From: CAZGSV01 sp964528605
GTDB taxonomy: Bacteria; Armatimonadota; Zipacnadia; CAZGSV01
DNA: 7,542 bases
Assembly (NCBI GenBank): GCA_964528605.1
Contig: CAZGSV010000137.1
Span: 1-7,542, forward strand
Reading direction: 5' to 3'
Shown: piece after piece, positions 1 to 6,330 of the stretch
Numbering within the stretch: the first letter of the stretch is position 1
Layout of the letters: each line of letters begins with the position of its first letter
Position numbers and translations under genes: made by a program
The notes under the pieces: model-generated
What the model was told of the DNA's origin: nothing
What the model saw: only the letters and a program-made list of their open reading frames with translations
The model's database searches: none

Positions 1-639
1 CGGGTCCTTCTTGCCGATGCGGGCCTCCACGCCGGAGGACAGGTCCACGCCGGTGGGGCGCACTCGCTCGAGGGCTTCGGCGACATTGGCGGGGTCAATG
101 CCTCCGGCGAGCATGACCGGCAGGGGCGCTCTTCTCACGATGTCGGCGGCGACGGTCCAGTCGTTGGTAAGGCCGGTGCCGCCGTATTGCATGACGCCGC
201 GCACCGTGGCTTTGGTGTCGAGCACCAACACCGAGACGCCGGCTTGCGCGTAGCGCTCCATGTCCTTGAGCAGGCGCTCGGCGTCCGCACCGGGGGCGCC
301 GCGCGGCGGCATGTGAACGGATTTCCACAGGGGCGCGCCCGCCTGCAGCAGGCGAGGGACCTCGCTAGGGGGTTCGTTGCCCAGGAGTTGCACGGCGGAC
401 GGCCTCAGCGCCCCTACGATCTCGACGAGGCGGGTCTGGGGCGGCTGAAAGGCCAGTAGCACACGCCTGACCTTGGGCGCCTCGAACACCGGCATGGCCT
501 GTTCGAGGGTCAGGTTGCGCGGGGAGGCGCGGACGTCCACTAGGGCACCGACGAAGTCAGCCCCGGCCTCCTCCGCCAGGCGGGCGTCGCCGGCGCTGGT
601 TACGCCGCAGATCTTGACCAGATAGCGTTGCGCGCTCAT
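1..639 (-). CDS. trpF: TrpF-like phosphoribosylanthranilate isomerase (3' end cut by window edge)
   Basis: 213 codons stay open to the window edge, so the C-terminus is missing, probably by few residues because family members are about 200-230 aa. TrpF is a (beta/alpha)8 enzyme that isomerises N-(5'-phosphoribosyl)anthranilate to CdRP in tryptophan synthesis. Seen: the KICGVT motif with the catalytic-type cysteine at C11, an SPR motif near residues 39-41, D141 followed by GGTG (153-156) and W161, a phosphate-loop-like LAGGI near 177-181, and VDLSSGVE then GKKD near 198-212. Odd: the family's usual QLHG strand is QLLG here (L86 replaces histidine), and the segment before SPR is VDVRA rather than the usual aromatic F/Y-rich strand. 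The ATG overlaps the stop of the PilZ gene as ATGA, with only a weak GAGG upstream, so translation is probably coupled. No other trp genes are nearby. It is either a genuine TrpF or a relative with altered substrate. Confidence 0.85.
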   Translation of the reverse strand, partial: MSAQRYLVKICGVTSAGDARLAEEAGADFVGALVDVRASPRNLTLEQAMPVFEAPKVRRVLLAFQPPQTRLVEIVGALRPSAVQLLGNEPPSEVPRLLQAGAPLWKSVHMPPRGAPGADAERLLKDMERYAQAGVSVLVLDTKATVRGVMQYGGTGLTNDWTVAADIVRRAPLPVMLAGGIDPANVAEALERVRPTGVDLSSGVEARIGKKDP

Positions 640-1244
640 TTTGCCTCACCGTTCGTGGCAGCCGGCTGGGGGTCCGGCTCGAGCCCGGCGTCGGCCGCTT
701 GAGCGGCCTCGGCTTCCAGGTCGGCCCACAGCAGAAAGGCGAGCGCCGCGTGGGGGCAGGCGGGGCAGTCGTCCAGGCCGTGAGGGCCACAGGGCGCCTC
801 GTCCACTTCCCAGCAGTCGCGGCCGGCGGTGAAGAAGGGCCAGCGCTCGAGGTCCTCGGGGCCGCACATCCAGGCCAACTGCGATATGGGCGGGGTGTGC
901 TTTTCGTTGGCGCGCTGGTAGAGGTGGAGCAGCATTCTCACCACGTCGCTCTCGTCGCCGGAGGTGAAGCGGCAAGAGACGTGGCAGCCTTCGGGGGTCT
1001 GCTGAGAACCGACGACCACCGCTTCGCGCTCCAGGGGCGCGAGTTCGGGCAGGGAGGGTTCGAGCGTGAGTTGGAGGATGAAGCCCTCCTGCAGCATCTT
1101 GGGGGCGAGGAAGCCCATGCCGTTGATGCAGATGTCGGTGGGCAGGCCCTCCACCGGCGCGCCGGGGACGGCCTCGTCGTCGAGCACGCGGCAGAGAAGG
1201 CGGCCCTCAACGGCCAGGCGGCTGTAGTGTCTGCGCTCGGACAT
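636..1244 (-). CDS. PilZ-domain protein with C-terminal CW-type cysteine motif
   Basis: A 202-aa soluble protein with no signal peptide or membrane segment. Residues about 3-112 look like a PilZ domain, the usual c-di-GMP receptor fold. It has an RxxxR motif (R5 to R9) and a DICING motif at 37-42, which matches (D/N)xSxxG except that serine is replaced by C39. A second part (about 123-172) is rich in Trp and Cys: WMC at 125-127, CWE at 144-146, then C152, C160 and C163. The spacing resembles the 'CW' cysteine motifs attached to some bacterial sensory proteins and suggests metal binding. The tail after about 178 is Ala/Glu/Pro-rich and probably disordered. The start lies 3 nt after the PIG-L stop without a good Shine-Dalgarno, so it is probably translated by coupling. 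The PilZ fold is likely; c-di-GMP binding and any target are inferred. Confidence 0.82.
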   Translation of the reverse strand: MSERRHYSRLAVEGRLLCRVLDDEAVPGAPVEGLPTDICINGMGFLAPKMLQEGFILQLTLEPSLPELAPLEREAVVVGSQQTPEGCHVSCRFTSGDESDVVRMLLHLYQRANEKHTPPISQLAWMCGPEDLERWPFFTAGRDCWEVDEAPCGPHGLDDCPACPHAALAFLLWADLEAEAAQAADAGLEPDPQPAATNGEAK

Positions 1245-1247
1245 GGC

Positions 1248-1949
1248 TCAAGGAAGCAGGCGCTCCGGCGAGATTCTGCCCCAGGCGCGCAGCCCGCGGA
1301 AGCCCTCGGCGTAGCGCACGCCGCACTGCAAGCCGCGGAAGCGCGCCACCGTGTCCACGAACTCCAGGATGTCTATGTTGTCGTGCTCCTTGAGCCACTG
1401 CACCTGGCTCTGGTGCTGGGAAAGCATCTCGCGCTTGAGTTCGATGGTGTCGCTGATGTCCACGAACTCCTCGGGGAGGAACTCCACGCCGGCAAGGGAG
1501 TCCATGTAGTAGATGGGCGGTGTCTTGGTGTGATGGGGGGAGCCGGTCTCGACGTGGGCCACGGTGGCGACAAAGGTAGCCTCGAAGACCAAGCGCGAGA
1601 CGCGGCGGTGGTCCATGATGTAGTCGTCGGGATGGTGCGTGAGCACGAGGTCGGGCCGGGCCTGGCGCACCATCTCGATGAACTTGAGCCGGGTGGGCAA
1701 GTCCTCCTCGACGAGTTGGTCGGGCAGATCGAGCCAAAGGAACTCGGCGCCGATGACCTGCGTGGAGCGCCTGGCCTCTTCGCAGCGGATGCGAGCGAGT
1801 TCCGGCGGCTGGATGACGAAGTGGCCCTGATTGCCGTTGGTGGCGTAACACATCACCACGGCGTCGCCGCGGCGGGCGTACTTGGCCAGGGTGCCCGCGC
1901 ACAGGATCTCGAGGTCGTCCGGATGGGCGCCCACTGCGAGAACGCGCAT
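1248..1949 (-). CDS. PIG-L/LmbE-family zinc-dependent deacetylase
   Basis: At 233 aa this is the normal length for the PIG-L (LmbE-like) N-deacetylase family, which includes MshB and BshB and removes acetyl groups from N-acetylglucosaminyl substrates. The N-terminal AHPDD signature is present: H9 and D12 are predicted zinc ligands and D11 the catalytic base. The third zinc ligand is probably H114 in the MDHRRVS segment (112-118), which follows HHPDDY (105-110). The C-terminal YAEGF resembles the YAEaF signature common in BshB-type members. It is predicted to be cytoplasmic, with no signal peptide. The epimerase and cupin genes upstream suggest a sugar or amino-sugar substrate. Nothing here proves a role in bacillithiol or mycothiol synthesis, since no glycosyltransferase or ligase partner is visible. 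The start is set by AGGAGG 8 nt upstream. Confidence 0.93.
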   Translation of the reverse strand: MRVLAVGAHPDDLEILCAGTLAKYARRGDAVVMCYATNGNQGHFVIQPPELARIRCEEARRSTQVIGAEFLWLDLPDQLVEEDLPTRLKFIEMVRQARPDLVLTHHPDDYIMDHRRVSRLVFEATFVATVAHVETGSPHHTKTPPIYYMDSLAGVEFLPEEFVDISDTIELKREMLSQHQSQVQWLKEHDNIDILEFVDTVARFRGLQCGVRYAEGFRGLRAWGRISPERLLP

Positions 1950-1957
1950 GGCCTTCT

Positions 1958-1963
1958 CCTCCT
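1958..1963 (-). promoter_or_regulatory. Shine-Dalgarno of the PIG-L gene, overlapping the upstream stop codon
   Basis: A perfect AGGAGG (minus strand) lies 8 nt before the PIG-L ATG at 1949. It overlaps the TAG stop of the epimerase gene (1962-1964), so ribosomes ending the upstream gene sit on this site. That fits translational coupling and fixes the start. Confidence 0.8.
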
Positions 1964-2780
1964 AGGTTGCTTGCCAGGCTTGGCGCAGGTGCTGCAGGCC
2001 GCGCCGGGCCATGGTCTGCGGGTCGGGCTCGATCTCGAACACTTCGATGGAGGCGTAACCCTCGAAGCCGATGTCCTTGAGGGCCTGGAGCATGGCGGAG
2101 AAGTCGAGCGAGCCGGAGCCCGGTTCGCGCTTGGTGTCGTCGTTGGCGTGGAAGTGCGAGACATAGCCGCGGGACTCGCGGATGATGTCGGGAATGGGGC
2201 GGCCCTCGGAACTCATAGCCTTGGCGTCGAGGGTCATCCTGACGTTCGGGTGCGCCACGGCGTCAACCAGGCGGCGCGTCTCGGCGGCGGTGGTCAGGAA
2301 GTTGGTCTCGGAGGGCGCGAGCGGCTCGAGGCCTACCACCACGCCTCTTTCCTGCATGCGCGCCGCGGCGGTGCGCAGGACCTCCACCGCGTACGAGACC
2401 GCCTGTTCATAGGTGACGTCTGGGGGCAGGCTGCGCTGTTTGGGCGAGCCGAGCACCATGTGGACGCCGCCCAGGTCGGCGCAGAGGTCGGTTAGAGCGA
2501 TGAGGTACTCTGCGGTGTGAGCCTGGATCCCCGCATCCGGGGAGGTGAGGTAGAGGCCCTGCGGGCCGACGAAGATCCAATGGAGGCCGGCGATGGCGAT
2601 GCCGGCTTGCTCAGCCGCGCGCCGGATGCGACTTCTCTCTTGGTCGCTGATGAGACGGGCGTCTTGAGCCAGCGTGAAGGGCGCGATCTCCACCGCCTCG
2701 AAGCCGACCTCGGCCGCAAAGCCGAGCACGCGTTCCATCTCCCAGCCTTCGAACATCTCGTTGCAGATGGCAAAGCGCAT
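1962..2780 (-). CDS. Xylose-isomerase-like sugar (phosphate) epimerase/isomerase
   Basis: A 272-aa TIM-barrel protein of the AP_endonuc_2/xylose-isomerase-like superfamily, which includes D-tagatose 3-epimerase, IolE/IolI and hydroxypyruvate isomerase. The metal-binding quartet is complete: E152 in GLEP, D185 in TLDAKA, H211 in HFHAND and E246 in SIEVFE. Other family features are the N-terminal MRFAICNEMF strand and a FEAVEI strand near 27-32. These residue numbers match, from memory, the Mn ligands of Pseudomonas cichorii D-tagatose 3-epimerase, so ketose C3 epimerisation is possible, but the family is too broad for a substrate call. The start is the ATG at 2780, with AGGAG about 10 nt upstream, because it begins directly with the first barrel strand. 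A TTG at 2828 would add 16 unconserved-looking residues and overlap the cupin stop. It lies between a cupin and a deacetylase, which suggests sugar metabolism. Confidence 0.9.
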   Translation of the reverse strand: MRFAICNEMFEGWEMERVLGFAAEVGFEAVEIAPFTLAQDARLISDQERSRIRRAAEQAGIAIAGLHWIFVGPQGLYLTSPDAGIQAHTAEYLIALTDLCADLGGVHMVLGSPKQRSLPPDVTYEQAVSYAVEVLRTAAARMQERGVVVGLEPLAPSETNFLTTAAETRRLVDAVAHPNVRMTLDAKAMSSEGRPIPDIIRESRGYVSHFHANDDTKREPGSGSLDFSAMLQALKDIGFEGYASIEVFEIEPDPQTMARRGLQHLRQAWQAT

Positions 2781-2801
2781 TGCCTGCTCTCTCCTAGTGA
2801 C

Positions 2802-2824
2802 GCCGGCCGGGGCACGCCGGCCCC
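2802..2824 (-). repeat. GC-rich inverted repeat between cupin and epimerase genes
   Basis: The 44-nt gap is the widest in the window and begins right after the cupin stop with a GC-only inverted repeat. GGCCGG at 2805-2810 pairs with CCGGCC at 2817-2822 across a 6-nt loop, and shifted pairings such as GCCGGC with GCCGGC also exist. No U-tract follows, so it is not a standard terminator. It could be an mRNA-processing or stability hairpin that tunes downstream expression, or chance in GC-rich DNA. Confidence 0.35.
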
Positions 2825-3184
2825 TCAAGCGGAGTAACTGTCCTCCTGGCGGAAGGGCGGGACGCAGAAGATAGCGGCGGTGAAGTCGCCCTTGCCACGG
2901 TGGCGCACACCCGGCGGGATATGGACCGCGAGGCCGGGGCGCAGTTCGATCTCGTCGTCATCGAGTTCCAGCCGGCCCGAGCCCTCTAGGACGTAGTAGT
3001 ACTCGGTGACCTCCTTGTGGTAGTGCTTCTCGCTGTCGCGGATGTGGGTGATGTGGAGGCTCGCGGTGGAGTTGTCTTGCGCGGTGAGCACACGGGTGCT
3101 GGAGCCGCACACGGAACGCACCGGAGTCACGTCTTCAATGTGGCGGGCGACCCAACGCTTGGCGGCCTTGACTTGCTCGCTCAT
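2825..3184 (-). CDS. Small single-domain cupin protein
   Basis: A 119-aa cytoplasmic beta-barrel (cupin_2 type). Both cupin motifs are nearly textbook. Motif 1 has H54, H56 and E61 followed six residues later by G68. Motif 2 has G84, P90, G92 and H95 with the expected spacing. H54, H56, E61 and H95 should bind one metal ion. Small cupins of this kind include sugar-binding or isomerising enzymes, dioxygenases and ligand-sensing proteins, so the sequence alone does not give a reaction. It starts 4 nt after the aminotransferase stop, and its Shine-Dalgarno (AAGGAGG, 9 nt upstream) lies inside the last codons of that gene, which implies co-translation. The epimerase and deacetylase downstream suggest a carbohydrate-related role by association only. 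Confidence 0.9.
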   Translation of the reverse strand: MSEQVKAAKRWVARHIEDVTPVRSVCGSSTRVLTAQDNSTASLHITHIRDSEKHYHKEVTEYYYVLEGSGRLELDDDEIELRPGLAVHIPPGVRHRGKGDFTAAIFCVPPFRQEDSYSA

Positions 3185-3188
3185 ATGG

Positions 3189-4421
3189 CTAGCCCTCCTT
3201 GGCGAAAACGGCGCGAATGGCCTCCTCGAGAATGTCGAGTCCGCGCCGCAGTTCGGCCGGCGAGATCGTCAGGGGGGGGAGGAGGCGCACGGCGTCCTCC
3301 TGCACCGCGTTGACGAGCAGGCCGCGCGCCAGGCACTCGGCCTCGACTTGCTTGGCCAGCGGACGCGCGAGTTGCACGGCTCGCAGCAGGCCGCGGCCAC
3401 GCTGCGAGGCCACGGGCCCCCCCGCGCGCTTGAAGGCGTTAATGCGGCGCGCGAGCGCGCGCCCGAGGCGGGCGGCCCGCTCGGGCAGCCGCTTCTGCTC
3501 GACCACGTCAAGAGTGGCGAGCGCGGCGGCGCAAGCGAGGAAGTTGCCTCCGAAAGTGGAGGCATGGTCGCCGGGCTGGAAGGTCCGCGCCACCTCGGGT
3601 TTGGCGAGCATGGCGCCAATGGGCACGCCGCCGGCAAGCCCCTTGGCCAGGGTGACGATGTCGGGGCTGAGGCCGTACTGCTGGAAGGCGAAGAAGGTGC
3701 CGGTGCGGCCCATTCCGGTTTGCACTTCATCCAGGATGAGCAGCGCATTGAAGCGCCGGCAGAGGGCCTCGACGCCGCGGAGGAACTCCTCGTTCGCCTC
3801 GTACACGCCGCCTTCGCCCTGGAGGACCTCCAGCACGGCGGCGGTGGTGCGCTCGTTGAAGTGGGCGGCGAAGTCGTCGAGGTCGTTGAAGCGGGCGTAG
3901 CGGATGCCCGGCAGCAGCGGCCCGAAGTTCTTCTGGTACTTCTCCTGCCCGGTGAGAGTGAGCGCGCCATAGGTCCGACCGTGGAAGGAATTGAGGGCGG
4001 AGATCACCTCCGGCTCCGCGAGGCCGCGCTGCACGTGCGCCCACTTGCGGGCCAGCTTGAGGGCGGCTTCCATCGCCTCGCCACCGCTGTTGCAGAAGAA
4101 AGACTGCATGCCCCCGCTGAGCCCGGCGAGCCTTTCGGCCAGCCGCGCCTGGAGAGGAATGTGGTACAGGTTCGAAGTGTGGAGCAGCGTTCCCGCCTGC
4201 TGGCGTATCGCCTTGGTCACCTTGGGGTGCGCGTGGCCTAGGATGCAGACCGCCAGGCCTGCAACGAAGTCGAGGTACTCGCGGCCCTCCGTGTCCCAGA
4301 GCCGCGCCCCCTTGCCACGCACGAAGGCCACCGGACGGCGCCCGTAGGTGGTGACGACGAACCGGCTGGTGAGGTCTGCGACCGCCTCGAAAGTATGGGC
4401 GCCGGCGGAATCGGGCGTCAC
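3189..4421 (-). CDS. argD: Acetylornithine-type class III aminotransferase
   Basis: A PLP-dependent fold-type I enzyme of the ArgD/ornithine aminotransferase group. ArgD swaps N-acetylglutamate semialdehyde and N-acetylornithine with glutamate/2-oxoglutarate in arginine synthesis, and some members act in lysine synthesis. Counting from the GTG at 4421 (410 aa), visible motifs are TYGRRP (25-30), NSGGEA (111-116, cofactor phosphate region), FHGRT (146-150), QGEGG (201-205), DEVQTG (231-236; D231 contacts the pyridine nitrogen), TLAK with Schiff-base lysine K260, and STFGGN (288-293). Length is normal (about 390-420). The chosen GTG overlaps the HtrA stop as GTGA. An in-frame GTG at 4451 would add ten residues and a 34-nt overlap. 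No other arg or lys genes are in view, so LysJ-like or dual activity cannot be excluded. Confidence 0.93.
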   Translation of the reverse strand: MTPDSAGAHTFEAVADLTSRFVVTTYGRRPVAFVRGKGARLWDTEGREYLDFVAGLAVCILGHAHPKVTKAIRQQAGTLLHTSNLYHIPLQARLAERLAGLSGGMQSFFCNSGGEAMEAALKLARKWAHVQRGLAEPEVISALNSFHGRTYGALTLTGQEKYQKNFGPLLPGIRYARFNDLDDFAAHFNERTTAAVLEVLQGEGGVYEANEEFLRGVEALCRRFNALLILDEVQTGMGRTGTFFAFQQYGLSPDIVTLAKGLAGGVPIGAMLAKPEVARTFQPGDHASTFGGNFLACAAALATLDVVEQKRLPERAARLGRALARRINAFKRAGGPVASQRGRGLLRAVQLARPLAKQVEAECLARGLLVNAVQEDAVRLLPPLTISPAELRRGLDILEEAIRAVFAKEG

Positions 4422-5950
4422 TCTGCCGGTCCCGCCTTGAAGCCGATCCACATGGTGTTGCCTTCGGTGTCCGCGACCAGAAGGACGATGCTATCGCCAC
4501 GCTTGACCTGGGAGGCCGCCGCGGTGAAGTCCGCGAGGCTGTTGACGGTGAGGCCGTTCATCTCCAAGATGCGGAAGCCGGGGCGCAGGCCCTTGGCGTA
4601 GGCGTTGCTCTGGGGGGCAACATCGGCCACGACGACGCCGGCCGCGTTGGGGTCAATGCCCATGTCCTGTGCTTCGCGGCTACTGGACGCGACCACGCGG
4701 AACCCGGGGCCGGAAACGCCCGGCTGCGCTGGCTGCGGCTTGCCGGGGCCGCCGGCGATCTGCTCCTCGCTGGGCCGCTCGGCGGTAGTAACCTCTACGG
4801 ACAGAGGCTCGCGGTTGCGGAGCACGTCCAGGCGCACGACTTGCTCCGGTCCGCCTTCAGCGACGGCCTGCGCCAGTTCGCGCCCGTCCACGACCTTCTT
4901 GCCGTTGACGGCGGTGATGACGTCGCCGACCTTGAGACCCGCGGCAGCGGCGGGGCCGTCAGAGAACACCTGGTTAACGACCACGCCCTCGCTGGTGCCG
5001 AAGCGCTCGGCCAGGTCGGGGGTCATCTTCTGGAAGGAGATGCCGAGCCAGCCGCGGTGCACCTTCCCGTGAGCGCGCAATTGCTGATAGACGCTCTTGG
5101 CGAGGTCAATGGGAATGGCGAAGCCGAGGCCGATGTTGCCGCGGAGCGGGCTGAGGATGAGTTCATTGACGCCAACCACGCGGCCGTAGATGTCCACCAG
5201 CGGGCCCCCGCTATTGCCGGGGTTGATGGGGGCGTCGGTCTGAATGTAGTCAGCGTAGGAGAGCGAGGTACCGGTAATCCCAGCGGGCAGTTGACGGCCG
5301 ACCGCGCTGACGATGCCGGCGGTAACGGTGCCGGGCAGGTGATAGGGGTTGCCGATGGCCAGCACCCAGTCGCCGACGCGCAGGTCGCTGGAACTGCCGA
5401 GCACCGCGGCTTGCAGGCCAGTGCGCTCGACCTTGATGACGGCCAAGTCGGTCGCCTCATCGGCGCCCACGACGGTGGCCGGGTAATCGGTCTGGTCATC
5501 GGGGAAGCGGACGGTCAACTTAGACGTGCGCTCTCCGGGTGGGGTCCTCCCGGGCGGGCCGTAGGCGACGTGATAGTTGGTGATGATGTATCCCTCAGGG
5601 TGCACCACGAAGCCGGACCCTTCGCCCTGCGTGGGCGCCGGTTCTTCCTGGGGCATGCGGAAGCGGAACCGACGCTGCAACTCGGGCGGCAGGTCAAAGG
5701 GCAACTCGGGGAACAACTGCTCTTCTTGTCCCTGGGAAGCGACGGCCGCCCTGGTCTGGGTAGTGATGGCAACGACGCATGGCTTTACGGCCGCGGCGAC
5801 CTTGACGAACGTATCCTGTAGTTCCAAGACGCTTTCCGGTGGGGTGACCGGCTGCGCGCGCAGATCGGCCGCCGAGAACAACAAGAGAACGGCTACCGCA
5901 AGCAGGGCCAGGCGCAACGGGCGTACTTCAGGCTTGTGAGTGCTGGACAT
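4418..5950 (-). CDS. htrA: HtrA/DegP-family periplasmic serine protease with two PDZ domains
   Basis: A 510-aa envelope protease/chaperone that degrades or guards misfolded exported proteins. An N-terminal signal peptide is visible: basic residues near 10-13, a hydrophobic run of LALLAVAVLLLF type, and a likely cleavage after LRA near residue 32. The trypsin-like domain carries the triad H127 (TNYHV), D168 (ATDLAV) and S247 (GNSGGPL). The LA-type loop before the histidine is Pro/Glu/Arg-rich (about 80-110). PDZ1 spans about 298-390 (starts near RGWLGISF) and PDZ2 about 412-507, joined by a Pro/Gly-rich linker. This matches DegP/DegQ/MucD architecture rather than single-PDZ DegS. The ATG at 5950 is chosen because AGGAGG lies 8 nt upstream. 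It follows trxA by 25 nt and overlaps the argD start. Confidence 0.97.
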   Translation of the reverse strand: MSSTHKPEVRPLRLALLAVAVLLLFSAADLRAQPVTPPESVLELQDTFVKVAAAVKPCVVAITTQTRAAVASQGQEEQLFPELPFDLPPELQRRFRFRMPQEEPAPTQGEGSGFVVHPEGYIITNYHVAYGPPGRTPPGERTSKLTVRFPDDQTDYPATVVGADEATDLAVIKVERTGLQAAVLGSSSDLRVGDWVLAIGNPYHLPGTVTAGIVSAVGRQLPAGITGTSLSYADYIQTDAPINPGNSGGPLVDIYGRVVGVNELILSPLRGNIGLGFAIPIDLAKSVYQQLRAHGKVHRGWLGISFQKMTPDLAERFGTSEGVVVNQVFSDGPAAAAGLKVGDVITAVNGKKVVDGRELAQAVAEGGPEQVVRLDVLRNREPLSVEVTTAERPSEEQIAGGPGKPQPAQPGVSGPGFRVVASSSREAQDMGIDPNAAGVVVADVAPQSNAYAKGLRPGFRILEMNGLTVNSLADFTAAASQVKRGDSIVLLVADTEGNTMWIGFKAGPAE

Positions 5951-5958
5951 CTCCTCCA

Positions 5959-5964
5959 CCTCCT
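5959..5964 (-). promoter_or_regulatory. Shine-Dalgarno that decides the htrA start
   Basis: AGGAGG (minus strand) sits 8 nt before the ATG at 5950. The in-frame GTG at 5959 would overlap this site and have no spacing, so the ATG is the true start. A second GGAGGAG directly abuts the ATG and probably adds little. Confidence 0.8.
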
Positions 5965-5975
5965 ATGGGAAACGC

Positions 5976-6308
5976 CTATTTCTCCGCCAGCACGCGGTCC
6001 ACGTGCTCGGCCAGTGCGGCCTCGGGCACGTAGCCGACGACCTTATCCACGACATTGCCTTCCCTGAAGAAGAGCAAGGTGGGAATGGAGCGGATGGCGT
6101 AGCGGTCGGCGAGTTCCATGTGGGCGTCAATATCCACTTTGCCGACCTTTAGTTTGCCCTCGTAGCGCTCGCCCATCTTTTCGACGACGGGCGCCACGCG
6201 CTTGCAGGGGCCGCACCACTCCGCCCAGAAGTCAACCAGCACGGGAATGGGGGACTTGAGCACTTCCTCCTCGAAAGTCTCCGCGGTAACGGCCACGGGA
6301 TCGGCCAT
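5976..6308 (-). CDS. trxA: Thioredoxin
   Basis: A 110-aa canonical cytosolic thioredoxin of full family length that reduces protein disulfides using electrons from thioredoxin reductase. It has the WCGPC active site at 31-35 (C32 and C35 redox pair), the buried aspartate of the VDFWA strand at D26, the VDID strand near 58-61, and the cis-proline P76 in SIPTL. There is no signal peptide, so it is not an exported Trx-like protein despite lying next to htrA. A strong GGGAGGT lies 8 nt upstream of the ATG, after a 22-nt gap from the holB-like stop. Thioredoxin next to the HtrA gene suggests a proteostasis pair, but the linkage may simply be shared housekeeping transcription. Confidence 0.97.
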   Translation of the reverse strand: MADPVAVTAETFEEEVLKSPIPVLVDFWAEWCGPCKRVAPVVEKMGERYEGKLKVGKVDIDAHMELADRYAIRSIPTLLFFREGNVVDKVVGYVPEAALAEHVDRVLAEK

Positions 6309-6330
6309 TGCTAATTACCTCCCTGATTCT

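Noticed and set aside
1248..1949. Bacillithiol biosynthesis deacetylase (BshB)
   Set aside because: Length and the YAEGF motif are compatible, but no bshA or bshC partner is nearby and the family includes many other deacetylases, so only the family is named.
699..2495. 598-codon open frame on the plus strand
   Set aside because: It runs antisense through three well-supported minus-strand genes (PilZ, PIG-L, epimerase). The protein is Gly/Val/His/Glu-rich with no recognisable domain. Such frames are expected opposite GC-rich genes.
2802..2824. Rho-independent terminator after the cupin gene
   Set aside because: A GC stem is present but no run of T follows on the minus strand, and the next gene begins within 44 nt.
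2781..2828. TTG start at 2828 for the epimerase, giving a TTGA overlap with the cupin stop
   Set aside because: The added 16 residues are basic and unlike the family N-terminus, whereas the ATG at 2780 has AGGAG upstream and begins directly with the first barrel strand.
3272..3279. Run of eight G in argD as a phase-variation tract
   Set aside because: It encodes normal residues of the LLPPLTI segment in an intact housekeeping gene, and a similar run lies in the holB-like gene (about 7254-7261). High GC explains both. At most it is a site prone to sequencing error.
3042..4241. 399-codon open frame on the plus strand
   Set aside because: Antisense to the cupin and argD genes, low-complexity Gly/Ala/Glu composition and no family motif. 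It is a shadow of argD codon use.
5951..5959. GTG at 5959 as the htrA start
   Set aside because: It would sit on the AGGAGG site with no spacing, while the ATG at 5950 is spaced 8 nt from it.
5976..6330. Separate promoter in front of trxA
   Set aside because: The 22-nt gap contains a Shine-Dalgarno and a few A/T bases but no recognisable -35/-10 pair. It is too short for a promoter without reaching into the holB-like gene.
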